DNA of 64,000 nucleotides. Origin: Ectobius pallidus. Lineage: Eukaryota > Arthropoda > Insecta > Blattodea > Ectobiidae. The notes beneath the pieces are model-generated. The model searched no databases. It worked only from the letters and a program-made list of their open reading frames with translations, and was not told the DNA's origin. Below, piece by piece: positions 36,201 to 46,875 of this stretch. The position numbers were made by a program, and so were the translations under genes. Each line of letters starts with the position of its first letter. Within the stretch, counting starts at the first letter, position 1. The DNA lies in the NCBI GenBank assembly GCA_964059195.1, contig CAXKWD010000002.1:162074559-162138558 (forward strand), in the 5' to 3' direction.

Positions 36201-36408
36201 CTACGGCTTTCAGAAAATGGGTCTGAAATTACATTTTTTGCTTGTTCGTGTCCCAAACAAATGCCTATATCTCAGGAGTAAATTTTTTTTTAGGTATAAC
36301 AAGATTTGTTTTGGGGTTCAGAAGACTGGTACACATCACCTACCAAATTTCATCAAAATAAAAAATGGTGCGGCAACGCCCATTTGTTGATTTAATATGG
36401 AATGACCC
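33202..36408. mobile_element. DNA transposon with TIRs of about 940 bp
   Basis: The element of 3207 bp begins GGGTCATTCCATATTA and ends with its complement. Its inverted arms run to about 34152 and from about 35471. AAGA is duplicated at 33198..33201 and 36409..36412, and the interrupted LINE B frame (LIT|LYKSL) shows the original site exactly. The interior of about 1.3 kb holds a decayed minus-strand gene. A 4 bp duplication and long arms do not settle the superfamily. Confidence 0.92.
34150..34860 (-). pseudogene. Gene remnant inside the long-TIR transposon
   Basis: In mixed frames the minus strand reads SEDECPDIYEPEAILVETV, then GISPVKVQKLSVEA and INKVSKIVKSITGKL to LIHKLKEKN (the last part open at 34499..34702). 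Below 34450 it continues as SQYLARQSRNLVKKNGILP, DFYENDEQ and QKRLI-CHLKELYAAF. From memory these phrases recall an uncharacterised protein family widespread in invertebrate genomes and linked to transposons; I cannot confirm it here. The expected C-terminus is cut off where the inverted arm starts. Confidence 0.5.
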
Positions 36409-38753
36409 AAGAGTAATTAGTGACTCTATGCTTTTTAAATTATGAGAAATTAAGCGAACTAATCCAAGAGTTTTTAGAGCCTGTGTGAAAATATGGTCGA
36501 TATGGACATGGAAGTATAATTTTGAGTCTAGGTAAACACCCAGGTATTTTATATTTTCTGAGCGTGCTATTATATTTTGGCCAAGACGATAGTTGTATAT
36601 TATTTGGTTAGTTTTTCTACTAAATATCATACTCTGGGTCTTACTGCTGTAAATTAGCATGAGATTTGAGCTGCACCATTGTTTTATGCAATCAATATTC
36701 CTTTGCAATAGTTTGCAGTCCGAAGCCGTAGATATTTTATTCCATATACATAGGTCGTCAGCATATGCTATTTTCTTACATGTTAGTATGTTAGATAGGT
36801 CATTAATGAAGACTAAGAACAAGAAGGGACCCAATACTGACCCCTGGGGTACACCTTGTGGTATGTGAAAGGGCTCAGAAAGATAGTTAGATATTCTAAC
36901 CCGAGCAGATCTGTTTCTTAAATAACTTGAGAACCAATTCACATACTTGTTATGTAGACCTAAATTACTCAACTTTTTAACAAGAAGATCGTGATTAACT
37001 ACATCAAATGCTCTGCTCAGGTCAAAAAATATGGCATCTGATTGCGATTGTGAGCAATTTCCTTTAAATATGTCATTGAGAAGAGTGACAATATTGGTTG
37101 CAGTAGACATGTTCTTGGTAAAACCATGCTGAAAATCATTTAGTTTATTTTTACTGAAGAAAGAAATATGTTTATGAATGATGGTTTCAAAGATTTTTGA
37201 AAATTTATTTAGTATGGCTATGGGCCTAAAGTTTGCCACTTCTTTGCTTTTGCCTTTCTTATGTACCGGTCTGATATCAGAAATTTTCCACATTGATGGA
37301 AAAGTTTCTGTTTCTAGCGAAAGGTTATACACATATGTAAGAACGGGTGTCAGTATTGGGGCACACCCCTTCACAATAAAGCTTGGTATCTGGTCGAGTC
37401 CCGAACTCTTAGATGGTTTCAAATGTTGAACAGCTACCAAGACATGAGAATTTATGATAGTTGGAACATGTAGGCATTCAGATATGACAGTTTGAGCATA
37501 GGGCCCTGGTACTGCATTAGTGGGCTCGTTTATAAACTCAAAATGCTCTGCGAAAATATTCACTAGCTTTGTTGGTTCTGAAACAATGGAATTGTTCATT
37601 TTAACGTGCAGTACGGGATCATTTTTATTTCGTAGCTTCGAAACATAGCTCCAGAATTTAGTAGGGTTTGACTTTAAATCTTGATCGATTGATTTGTACC
37701 ATTTTTGTCTATCAATTTTAATAGTTACTTTTACTAATCTTCAGTAATCTGAGAAACATTGATAATAAAAATCAGTCGAGTGTTTTTTAAAAAGTCGATA
37801 ATAATGTTTCTTTTTCCTTATATATAATTTGAGCTCCCTTGAAAACCAAGCCGGATATTTTGATTTAGCAACAAATGTTTTAGGGATTGACTTATTAATT
37901 GCATCATTAACTAAGTATGTAAGATTTTCAACAGCAGTGTCAGGTGATTTTTGATTATACACTGTGGGCCAGTCAGATGAAGCTAATGTGTTGTATAGTT
38001 TATAATAGTCACCTTGGTGATAGCATAAACTTTCTGTTGGGAACTGAGTACCTTCGCTCACTTGGCTTATTAGGTTTATAGCAATATGGGGATGAAAATT
38101 ATCTATATTCACCAGTGCATAATCTGATATTGATACAGTGATCTCATCCAGAATAGTAAAAACTAGGTCTAATAAGTTATTACTAGGGACAGTGTCATTG
38201 ATTTGAGACAAATTTAAAAAAGAGCATGTTTGGTGTACTATTTCACCTTTAATTTTATGATAATGATATAAATTAGGTGCAACACCTGCCAGCCAATTGA
38301 AGCCAGGGATATTAAAATCACCGAGTAAAATGACCTGAAAATTATTACAATCTAAATTATTTCCAAGAAAATTAAAGTATTGCTGAAATACAGCGATACT
38401 CGTATTGGGCGCAAAATAATGGCATCCAATAAGAATAGGCTGAGCATTTTTAAGAGTTAACTCAATCCACACACATTCATCTGTCTGTTCAAATTCAGGT
38501 CTACGTTTATGCCTGACACTGTTACTGATGGCAATTAGGGACCCACCTCCGCGAGTTTGGCTAACTAGTGAACATTTTCTGTCAGATCTGTACACCTGAT
38601 ATGTTTCAGGAAAATAATTGTGATCATAATGATCATCATTTAACCATGTTTCAGTAAGACAAATGATGTTGGGTTCATTTGTGTTTATATTGTCGAAAAG
38701 GTCCGTGGATTTAGTTCTTAAACCACGAACATTTTGGTAATAAATTTCAGTGC

Positions 38754-40150
38754 CTAAATTGCTATTACTAAACATAGACTGATCCATATAATCACAACTA
38801 TTTGCCATTTAGGGTTAAGGAGAGCCCCTCCAAGGCTGCTTTTAGAAGATGATCTGGCTAGCAGCGTATCCATAATCTTCCTAGGGGAAGATCTAGTGGA
38901 TTTTTCAGGAGTTTTACCCTGTGATTTCGTTGTAGGGCTACCTACTAAACTGGTGGACGCGATTTGTTCAAAAGTTTCTGAATAAGTCTGGTCCTCCTGT
39001 AGGCGGCCACGGAATGGAAAAAACAACACCCCGCTTGGCCAGATATCTACATTATTAATAAGAGGGAAATCCTCCTCACAAACAGATATATGAAAGCTGG
39101 CATAAGAATTAAATTTGGTTTTCAGCCTTGTGACTGCAAATGTTTTAAGCTTTATCTGAGTACTTAAGAATTCTGCTATATCTTCTGCCTTTACAGTGTT
39201 ACCATATCGTGACACGAATAAAGCTTTACGTTTGGTCGGTTTGGCAACTACTGGTAGTGAGGAAGAATTCCTAACTCCTATTAGCGGGACCTTCTTAACC
39301 CTTTGTTTTTTAGTGACAACTGTGAAGCCGTCGTTGGTGTCACCTCTATCAGATTCCGGGGCACTAAGTGTAGTGGGCACTGGGAGATTAAGATTAATGG
39401 CACTAGGCGCACTGGCACTGGTACTGGCACTTGTAGTGGCCCGGCTGGGCACTGGCAGTTTAACACTGCCGCTTGAGGAGGCTGGAACTCTGTTGAAACC
39501 ACTTGAACCATTACTGGTACTGGTAGCACTTCCACTGTTGGTAGAGGTGGTCTCTCTATTAATGGCAGCCACCACTTCGGAATATTTGGTCGGTTGGATG
39601 ATATTTGCGACTTTCTTACTGTGCTGCTGGCGAATGTTAGTACCACTTGTACCAGCTCCTTGTTGAACTCGTGGTGCAGAGACGTTTAGGAGATCTCGGA
39701 GGCCATTGATCTCTTTTCGTAGACTTTTATTTTCCTCTCTTAGGTCGGAGACCTTGGAGAGAATTTTTGTCAGCAGTTCAGTAATTGCTGACACTGCTGC
39801 TGATGATGATTTATTAGACTCAAGAATGGCTTCAAGTTTGCCGTCCAAGGTCATAGAAATATTACACCTCCCTGGCTGAATATGAATTTCAGATCTGCTC
39901 TCATCAGGAACTGAATTAGATCTAGATCTAACAGGAGTTTCATCATTCCTGAGGGCTTTCCTTAGTTGAGTGCACTTACCACAAACGTAGGTGCTCTCGC
40001 CATCCTTGTAGTAGAGGGTAGCCTCTAAATCTGTTATATTTAAGCAAGGTAAATGAAAACGGGCCTTACAGCTCCCACTGCAGTATAAATGTTTTTGCCT
40101 TCCCTGGAACCCTTGTTGCACAAAGGGCACAAGTCGGCACTAGGCGCCAT
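38754..40150 (-). pseudogene. LINE B ORF1 (PHD-type zinc finger)
   Basis: From an ATG at 40150 the protein opens with a CPLC pair, shifts frame once near 40105 and continues with a C-x3-C pair and H-x2-C in LYCSGSCKARFHLPC and a final CGKC. This is a PHD-like zinc finger as found in ORF1 of many CR1-like LINEs. A coiled-coil stretch (ITELLTKILSKVSDLREENK) and a Ser/Thr/Ala-rich linker follow. The C-terminal domain from LFVSRYGNTVKAEDIAEFL to WPSGVLFFPF is shared with LINE A. ORF1 overlaps the ORF2 start by 55 bp. Apart from the frameshift it is open for 458 codons. Confidence 0.85.
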
Positions 40151-40248
40151 TGGAGATCCAAGCACTGCCAATGAATTAGTAAGTAGGTCACCACTATAGC
40201 AGAGAGAAAACACAACACGTCCACTCACGGTGAAGTCTCATACTATAC

Positions 40249-40294
<46 letters not shown>

Positions 40295-40716
40295 CCTCTT
40301 TGGTGTAGGTTGAAAATTTCATGTGTCTGCGTGCCTTGACATTATAAACAAATTAATCGACCAGCGTGAGCTACAACATTCAAGCGATCGCGATGGTTTT
40401 ATGTCCAAGGTATGACAAAAATAGCCAAACCCTACTGTAATTGATTTGACATTGAAATTTATTACTGAAAACTGATGCTTCGAAAATGCAAAAAATACAC
40501 GTTTTCTGCCCGTTTTTCACTCATAACTCACGAACGAAAGCAAAAATTAAAATTCCGGCTTCGAGGTGCATTTTCTGATCCTTCAGTCCACCTATGTTTA
40601 AAATTTCAGATATCTGCATTCAGTAGATTTCGCTGGGCATCACGGACAGACAGACAGACAGAAGGAAGACAGACAGACAGACAGAAGGAAGACAGACACT
40701 TCCTTTTATTAATATA

Positions 40717-41450
40717 GATTAATCTATTATACCCCTAAACACGAGCTTTGCTCATCTAGGGGCATACCTTACATTTTTTTATGCTAAATTAGAGATAGTA
40801 TTTTCGGTTGGTTTTTGTTTTTACCTGTACTAATGTTGAAATAATGTAAAAAATGAAATGTAATAATGCATGTAACAATAAACTTCAAAATAAAAAAAAA
40901 AATTTCAAAATGCAATTTCAAAATCCATGACATAATCTTCCAAATTTTGGGAAAAGTCTATGCATGTTTTTAGGCCATTGTTGAAGAAATATGCTTCTTC
41001 TCGACAGGGATCCAGAACTATTAAATAGTATTCACAGCCACAACTAGCTCTCGGTCGGGGAGAGGATTTTTATTCACAAGAAGGGGAACCAACTGATGAG
41101 CTCTGACATCCTGACTACTGATGACATCATCTCAAAGTTTGTTCCATGTCTGCAGGAGGGTGCCACGGCAGTTGAAGTATAGCTGTTAACAATGGTAGTG
41201 ATGGAGCCGAAACCAGAACAGGTAAACTGTACCAAAAGTGAAGTATAGTGTTACATTCATCTCATTATATAATTATAATGTTATATAATTTCATTGTGTT
41301 AAATTCCAATACATTTAATATTGATATTAGGCCTACAAGTCTTTAGGAAGTAAATACCTCAACACCAGTGTTACACCCTAAATTGAAAATGGAGGCCACG
41401 TGGACAATCAACCAAAAAATTTGCGATTTTAATGCTACCTACATGGGAAT
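40717..41450. other. Spacer, nothing recognised
   Basis: About 730 bp between the split retroelement and the Penelope-like element. I see no ORF or repeat I can support. Confidence 0.4.
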
Positions 41451-41454
41451 AAAG

Positions 41455-42140
41455 AAAATATCTTAAATTAAGGGAAAAGAGAACCAAATTAGCAGCAGAC
41501 ATAAAATTTATCTACCTATGCTTGAAAACCATAATCACACCCAATTTCATCAAGAACGTAATCAAATAAAATCACAATAGGAAAGCTGCCGAGAAAAAAG
41601 TTTTGGAATGGGAAAGAAATAACCATTGTGGCACAGTTTCAAACCTGGACTTAGAATTATAACAACCTAAGTTTACACTTAAATATTACAAAGACATTAG
41701 GAAAGCAAAATTGGAATAATCTGAAGATTAATTTTTTTTTTCAACTTTTGAATTTCATCATGAAACAAAGGAATTCTAACCTCAAGAAGAAATTCACGAA
41801 TCTTAACCTCAAACAGAAATCAAAACGGGAACAGAAGAACGAGAACAAAGTCCAAAATAATGTAATTAATCTATCTTCTCAACCCCTCACAAAAGAAGAA
41901 ACACACTTCCACAACAATGGCCTAAGAAAAATGCGTAGACTTTTCTCGAAATTTGGAAGATTATATTGAAATATTGCACATATTGAAATTTCAATACATG
42001 ACATTAATGACATATATAAAGAAGAAAGTAGAAGAAAAAAAAAAACAATAACCAAGAAGTAAGAAGGAGATTCACATCAACAGACACTTAGAGGACTTAA
42101 TGAAAAGGTTACCATATTTACTAAAGCAGACAAGTGTAAC
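41455..42140 (+). pseudogene. Penelope-like element, N-terminal piece
   Basis: In mixed frames the segment reads KRTKLAADIKFI, KVLEWERN, then an open stretch (41748..41969) with NVINLSSQPLTKEE and finally VTIFTKADKCN. The latter two match the region upstream of the RT palm in Penelope-like elements. Two or more frameshifts are present. Confidence 0.75.
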
Positions 42141-42375
42141 CATGATTCGTATATATGTATGTCTATAGGTATATATACATGCACCATGGTATGGTGCATC
42201 CTCAGGTTGTGGATAGAGGATACGGCCTCCAGATATGGAAGGTGGATGCGAATATATTGAAGAATAAGCAGTCGCGGATAGACGACCTGAGGTGGTCCTC
42301 CAGCCTGGGGGTTTGGCATGAGGTTAACAACCTCTCACAGAAAGAAAAACAGTGTTAAGAAATGCATGCCTGTAA
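42141..42375 (+). other. RTE LINE 5' untranslated part
   Basis: Sequence before the endonuclease frame includes caccatggtatggtgc and gacctgaggtggtcctcc, both self-complementary, then aggttaacaacctc. Short hairpins of this kind are common in the 5' region of such LINEs. A tatatatgtatgtctatag stretch marks the junction with the Penelope-like sequence. Confidence 0.55.
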
Positions 42376-42429
42376 ATGTCCCTCAGTTTAAAATTTTCCA
42401 GAGGTAAAATAGTGCCTTGTTCGGATCTC

Positions 42430-44382
42430 CAGGTAGGGACTACACTGAGAGAGTCTAAAAATCGTAGGAACTGTAAATTTGGAATGTGGAATGTTAGGAG
42501 CTTGTATAGGCCTGGGGTGCTTAAATCAGTAACTAGAGAATTAGAGAAATACAGGTTAGGTATAGTAGCAGTACAGGAAGTCAGATGCGAGGGTGAAGGT
42601 TAAATGCAGACTGAAGCGTTCACATTTTTCTAAGAGAAAGGGAATGATAACCATCAATGAGGGACTGGGTTCTTCATACATAGGAGAATCAATTCAGCCA
42701 TTAAGAAAGTAGAGTTTATTAAAGACAGGCTTTCTTATGACATTCTAAGAGGATGGTGGTGTGACATCTTAGTTATGAATGTCCATGCACCATCAGAGGA
42801 TAAAGATGATGACAAGGACAGTTTCTATGAAGGAATAGAATGAAAATTTGATCAGTTTCCGGCTTATCGTATGAAAATGTGAAAGTAGGAAAGGAGGATA
42901 TTCTCAAGCCCACGATTGGGAATGAAAGTCTCCACTTGCAGAGCAATAACATTGGGGTTAGACTAGTGAATTTTGCCACTGGTAAAAGTTTAATCGTAAA
43001 GAGTACAAAATTCCGACATCGTGATATTGATAAATAAACATGGACCTCGCCAGATGGAATGACTCATAATCAAATCGACCATGTGCTAATACATGCAAGG
43101 AGCAGTCTAGTATAATTGATGTTCGAATGTTTAAGGGTGCTGACTGTGATTCGGATCATTATTTGGTATTTGTGGCTGTTTGGGAGAAACTTTCATTAAA
43201 CAAAGGAACTAGGCAAAATTTCGATATGGCGAGATCCAATCTGTAAAAAGCTAGGTGAAGACCAAAGTAGGAATGGTTACCAAGTTGAGATTTCAAATAG
43301 ATTTGCAGTTCTAGAAAACACTGCAGAACAAGAAGCTAGGGATGATATGAATGTCGATAAAATCTGGGAAAGCATTAAAGAATCATTCAAGTATCCACAA
43401 AAGAAAAATTAGGTCTGCTTGAAATAAAACCAAATAAACCGTGTTTCGATGATGAGTGCATGAAATTGGTACTTGCAAGAAAGCAGGCAAAACTAGAATG
43501 GTTGCAAAATTTGAATGAAACTGCTGTCAGAATTCTCAATAAAGCTAAACAAAGAAACCTCTAGAACCATTAGAACAAAGAAAAGAAACTATCTCAAATA
43601 CAAAGTAAATGAATTAGAGGTAAATAGTAAAGACAAAAATGTTAGGGATCTAAGTTCAAGAAAGGTTTTCAACCTAGGATAAACATAACTCAGGACAATG
43701 ATGGTACTATACTTGCAGATCCAAATAACATTTTGAATAGGTTGAAAAATGTCTTTAATTATTTATTAAATGTACATGGAGATGTCCAAAGTGTAGAAAG
43801 TGAAATACTCACAGTAGAGCTGTTGGTAGCTGAACCAACTCTAACAGAAGTAGAAACAGCTATAGGTAAACTAAAAAAACACAAATCTCCAGGCACTGAG
43901 TAAATTCCAGCAGAATTAATTAAAGCAGGTGGGAATAAAATGAACTCAGAGCTCCATAAACTCATTCTTATGATTTGGAGAAAGGAAGAATTGCCAGATG
44001 AATGGAAAGAATCTATACCAATCAATACCAATCTATAAAAAGGAGGATAGGGCCAAATGTAATAACTATCGAGGAATTTCTCTCTTATCAATATCATATA
44101 AAATTTTGTCAAATATACTTCTGTCAAGATTAACCCCATATGCAGACAAAATCATTAGAGATCACCAATGTGGATTTCGGTGAAGTAGATCAACCACTGA
44201 TCAAATATTTGGTATTCGCCTAATCTTGGAGAAAAAGTGGGAATATAATAAGTCTGTACACCAGCCGTACATGGATCTTAAAAAAGGCATATGACTCAGA
44301 TAGGCGAGACAAATTGTACAATATCCTCATTGAGGTTGGGATACCAAAGAGGTTAGTTAGGCTCATCAAAATGTGTCTAAAT
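42430..44382 (+). pseudogene. RTE LINE endonuclease and RT, first part
   Basis: The endonuclease opens with CKFGMWNVRSLYRPG and VAVQEVRCEGEG (42376..42603) and continues in mixed frames with ILVMNVHAPSEDKDDD. The RT part shows KSPGTE-type sequence near 43890 and CNNYRGISLLSISYKILSN to IIRDHQCGFR (43998..44183). Motif A is degraded (VYTSRTWILKKAYDSD in mixed frames). Numerous stops show it has long been inactive. Confidence 0.85.
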
Positions 44383-45300
44383 TGATATCAAATTTATATG
44401 CCTAGAAAGAACGAGGAAATTATATTATATTAAGCAGGGAGAAATTATGCAATCCGAATTAGATGATGAAACTGACTGGAAACATGTGGGTGTTAGAGGC
44501 ATGAGTAACTAAAATGATAAAGTCAGGATATGCTGCGAGATGCAGGGGATTAACCAGAAACATTCGTTGAGAGAATACAGCGTCTAGTTTTAAATTACTC
44601 CGAAGGTGTTGTAGACCCCGAATTAGAATATTGGCCAATGGAAGAATAGACGGCAAATGAAATTAAGGAGTAATGAGAGAGGGGAAAGATAGAAGCTTGC
44701 GAACATTAAATTAATCAGCATCAAGTACTCCAGGGTGACGGACGTTAAATTATCTGCACTTAATAATACGGGAAGGCGGATTTGCAAGAATACAAGTATT
44801 ATTATTATATCCGTGCTGATAAGAAGAAGTATATCTGAAATAGTGATTATAAGCAAGATCAAGATAACAGGTATTTCTGAAACAACCTTTCCCTTGGAGT
44901 ATGGTCAAAGATATCTAAATTATCATAATTATCAAAGTTAGCAGTATATAATAATATAAGTGCATTGAATAAGATTGCTTGCTTTATTAGTGTTTTTATA
45001 CATAATCATTGATATTGAAATAAAAGAGAAGTGATTTGAAAATATAATAAGGAGAAGTCATCTATATTTATATTTGCACACGATCGTAAATTCGTAATAC
45101 CACACACCACTATAACCTGAGATATCCTATGTTCTACGACTGACCTCAGCCTGGGTAATTTGTGTCGTCAAGCAGCGAGAGGGACAAGAAATTCATCAGA
45201 TCGCATTGAGGTAAGTGGCGCATACCAATATAAACATACCCTGAGACAAACCTTATTCTTACCCTTGCGAAACTAAAGTGATAACCCTTGGATGATTGCA
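44383..45300 (+). repeat. Gypsy-2 5' LTR
   Basis: 918 bp, starting TGATATCAAATTTATATGCC and ending GATTGCA. Confidence 0.94.
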
Positions 45301-45307
45301 AATTTTA

Positions 45308-45325
45308 TGGCTCCCATACGTGTGG
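45308..45325 (+). promoter_or_regulatory. Gypsy-2 primer binding site
   Basis: tggctcccatacgtgtgg starts eight bases after the LTR end. The TGG start and position fit a tRNA primer site; the last eight bases (acgtgtgg) equal those of the Gypsy-1 site. Confidence 0.5.
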
Positions 45326-45855
45326 CCTGAAAAGATAAAATAAAATGCAAAGTGGTGCTTCAACAAATTGTGTGGTATTTCGATAACAAATAGTGCAAAT
45401 TATATAATTTTTTCGTCGCTGAGCTGAATAGAAAAGAAAGTAAAAAAAAAAAGCATTAAATAATAATTAAATCGTAAGCAGTTAATAAAATATAAAAGAC
45501 CATACTAAAATTTTTTCCGTATCCCACACTTGTGTACAAAATTGGTACCCAAGTGCTTCAAAATAAACCTTTGCTGTAAAGCACTCATTTCAAAATTCTC
45601 CTGGTCCTAAATCATCCTACGAAAATCCTACATCAACAATGCCAGTACGAGACAACTTCATCGGAAGAGATTGCCGCATCCAGGAACGTGCCTGAGCCCA
45701 GCTAATGTTAGTCAACACATACGAATCTAGGGGAGTGCTGAGACATCTAAACATCGTTCCAGCTAAGAAAACAAACAGAACACCAAGTAAGATTGTGCAT
45801 ATTACAATAAGTGAAGGTCAGATAGACACAGAAAAGTACAAGTTATTTATAGTAG

Positions 45856-46740
45856 ATGAGATTAAGGTCAGGGAAGACGATGGCTAAGATTCATGATAAT
45901 ACCGATAGCAAGATGCTAGTAAACATACAGGATATGTTTCAAAATATGTTTATTCAGATAAGTAATAAATTGAATGATCTAAGTAATACAATAGATGGCA
46001 TTTTACAGAAACAAACAGATAATTTAGGTAATAAAATAAAGAATGTAGGAACTGAAGTAAAACCAGAGATAATTACTGAAAAACAGGATAAGGTAAATGA
46101 AAAGGCAGAAATTCAGGATAAAGAAAATGACATGGAAGTTGAGATAGGACAGAATGAAGTTGATGTTAAGTTATGTACGAATATGGAAAATGAAATTGAT
46201 GGAATAACTAAAGTAAATGATACATTGAGGGACGAGTTTCAGAAAGAATTGAATATCGAAAAAGGATATGTAGATCAGGATAAATTTGTTGGTAAAGTTG
46301 ATCATGTTAAATTTGAATTTGTTGAAAAAGTTAATTTTGAATCCAAGGTTGATTATTTTGGATCTAAGGTATATTGTACTACCAGCAAAGCGAGAAACTA
46401 TGCTTTTGTGTTTGACAACAAATATGGTAATGAAAATTTTTATAAATTCGGGAGAGGGGCAAAAGTCCAATATGCTAACCAAATTCCCAGTAACAATCAG
46501 GAATATACAAATTTCCAAGGAGGTTCAATAAGAAATAAGAATAATTTCAAGAAGCAAAATAGAAACAAACTTAGTTATATTGATGTCCAAAGAAATAATT
46601 ACAAAGGTCAAGATAGGAATCAGAGTAATCGTATTGAGTTTCAGAAGTGTAATTATCGCAGAAACAATGAGAGAAATATCTATCAGGGAAGTGAGGCTGA
46701 GCAAGGCGAACCGACTGACAAATTTAAATTAGAATGCTAA
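45856..46740 (+). CDS. gag: Gypsy-2 reduced gag
   Basis: A single frame of 294 codons from ATG 45856. The N-terminal part (MLVNIQDMFQNMFIQISNKL) resembles the MQQMFNKLSNKIEDV region of Gypsy-1 gag and is coiled-coil prone. An acidic Lys/Glu-rich middle follows. The C-terminus (FKKQNRNKLSYID, YRRNNERNIYQG) is Asn/Arg-rich like the Gypsy-1 gag tail. The whole capsid domain, present in Gypsy-1 between these two parts, is missing. The frame is intact although the element has no pol. It may be kept because it encodes a product or by chance. Confidence 0.8.
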   Translation: MRLRSGKTMAKIHDNTDSKMLVNIQDMFQNMFIQISNKLNDLSNTIDGILQKQTDNLGNKIKNVGTEVKPEIITEKQDKVNEKAEIQDKENDMEVEIGQNEVDVKLCTNMENEIDGITKVNDTLRDEFQKELNIEKGYVDQDKFVGKVDHVKFEFVEKVNFESKVDYFGSKVYCTTSKARNYAFVFDNKYGNENFYKFGRGAKVQYANQIPSNNQEYTNFQGGSIRNKNNFKKQNRNKLSYIDVQRNNYKGQDRNQSNRIEFQKCNYRRNNERNIYQGSEAEQGEPTDKFKLEC

Positions 46741-46875
46741 TATATTTCAGATTAGATATATACCGACGTCCACCACAAATGTAATAATGTAGTAAAACCC
46801 ATCTAAAGCTTACAAACAAGCCAACAGCCAGAAAATATTAAACAAGATGGCAGGTAAAGAAAATGTAGAGATAAT

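Larger units (their letters stand above)
32788..38808 (-). pseudogene. LINE B ORF2 (APE endonuclease and RT)
   Basis: The ATG at 38808 opens a frame with endonuclease blocks (YYQNVRGLRTK, CLTETWL, LLGDFNIPGFNW, NFHPHIAI). One in-frame TGA at 37741..37743 is the only break up to the RT, where LKPSKSSGLDQIPSF, NFRPIAIL, FFDLSRAFDVVNH, GVPQGSVLGPFLFL and AYADDLCIW are all intact, including the catalytic Asp residues. The frame is then cut by a 3.2 kb transposon between 36409 and 33201; it resumes with YKSLIRSGLEYCSVAYN and ends in degraded sequence near 32788, with a TAA at 33054..33056. Confidence 0.92.
32097..40293 (-). mobile_element. LINE with PHD-type ORF1 and APE endonuclease (LINE B)
   Basis: A nearly full-length minus-strand non-LTR retrotransposon with ORF1, ORF2 (endonuclease and RT) and TTA-rich tail sequence, flanked by cctct on both sides. 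It is broken by the DNA transposon at 33202..36408. (TAA)n runs lie at both extremes (32097..32157 and 40254..40293) and inside the 3' part (32656..32770). The stretch 32160..32640 between two runs is unassigned and may belong to a separate insertion. The Jockey/CR1 group in the broad sense is likely. Confidence 0.8.
31531..40716 (+). mobile_element. Small non-coding retroelement split by LINE B
   Basis: The left part opens with tactagcatgtacccgcggc, a start common to many short arthropod retroelements, and the right part closes with acagacagacagaaggaag and a terminus like tttattaatatagattaa. They join at ccctct|ttggtg; the intact sequence exists inside the element at 31768 (ccctcttccgtgtactg). 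The left part holds two copies of a segment of about 330 bp (starting near 31553 and 31883). No ORF is conserved. The end style resembles that of the insert at 5363..6307. Confidence 0.6.

Noticed and set aside
39196..39666. 156-codon plus-strand frame rich in Leu and Val
   Set aside because: It is antisense to LINE B ORF1, which has a recognised zinc finger and C-terminal domain on the minus strand.
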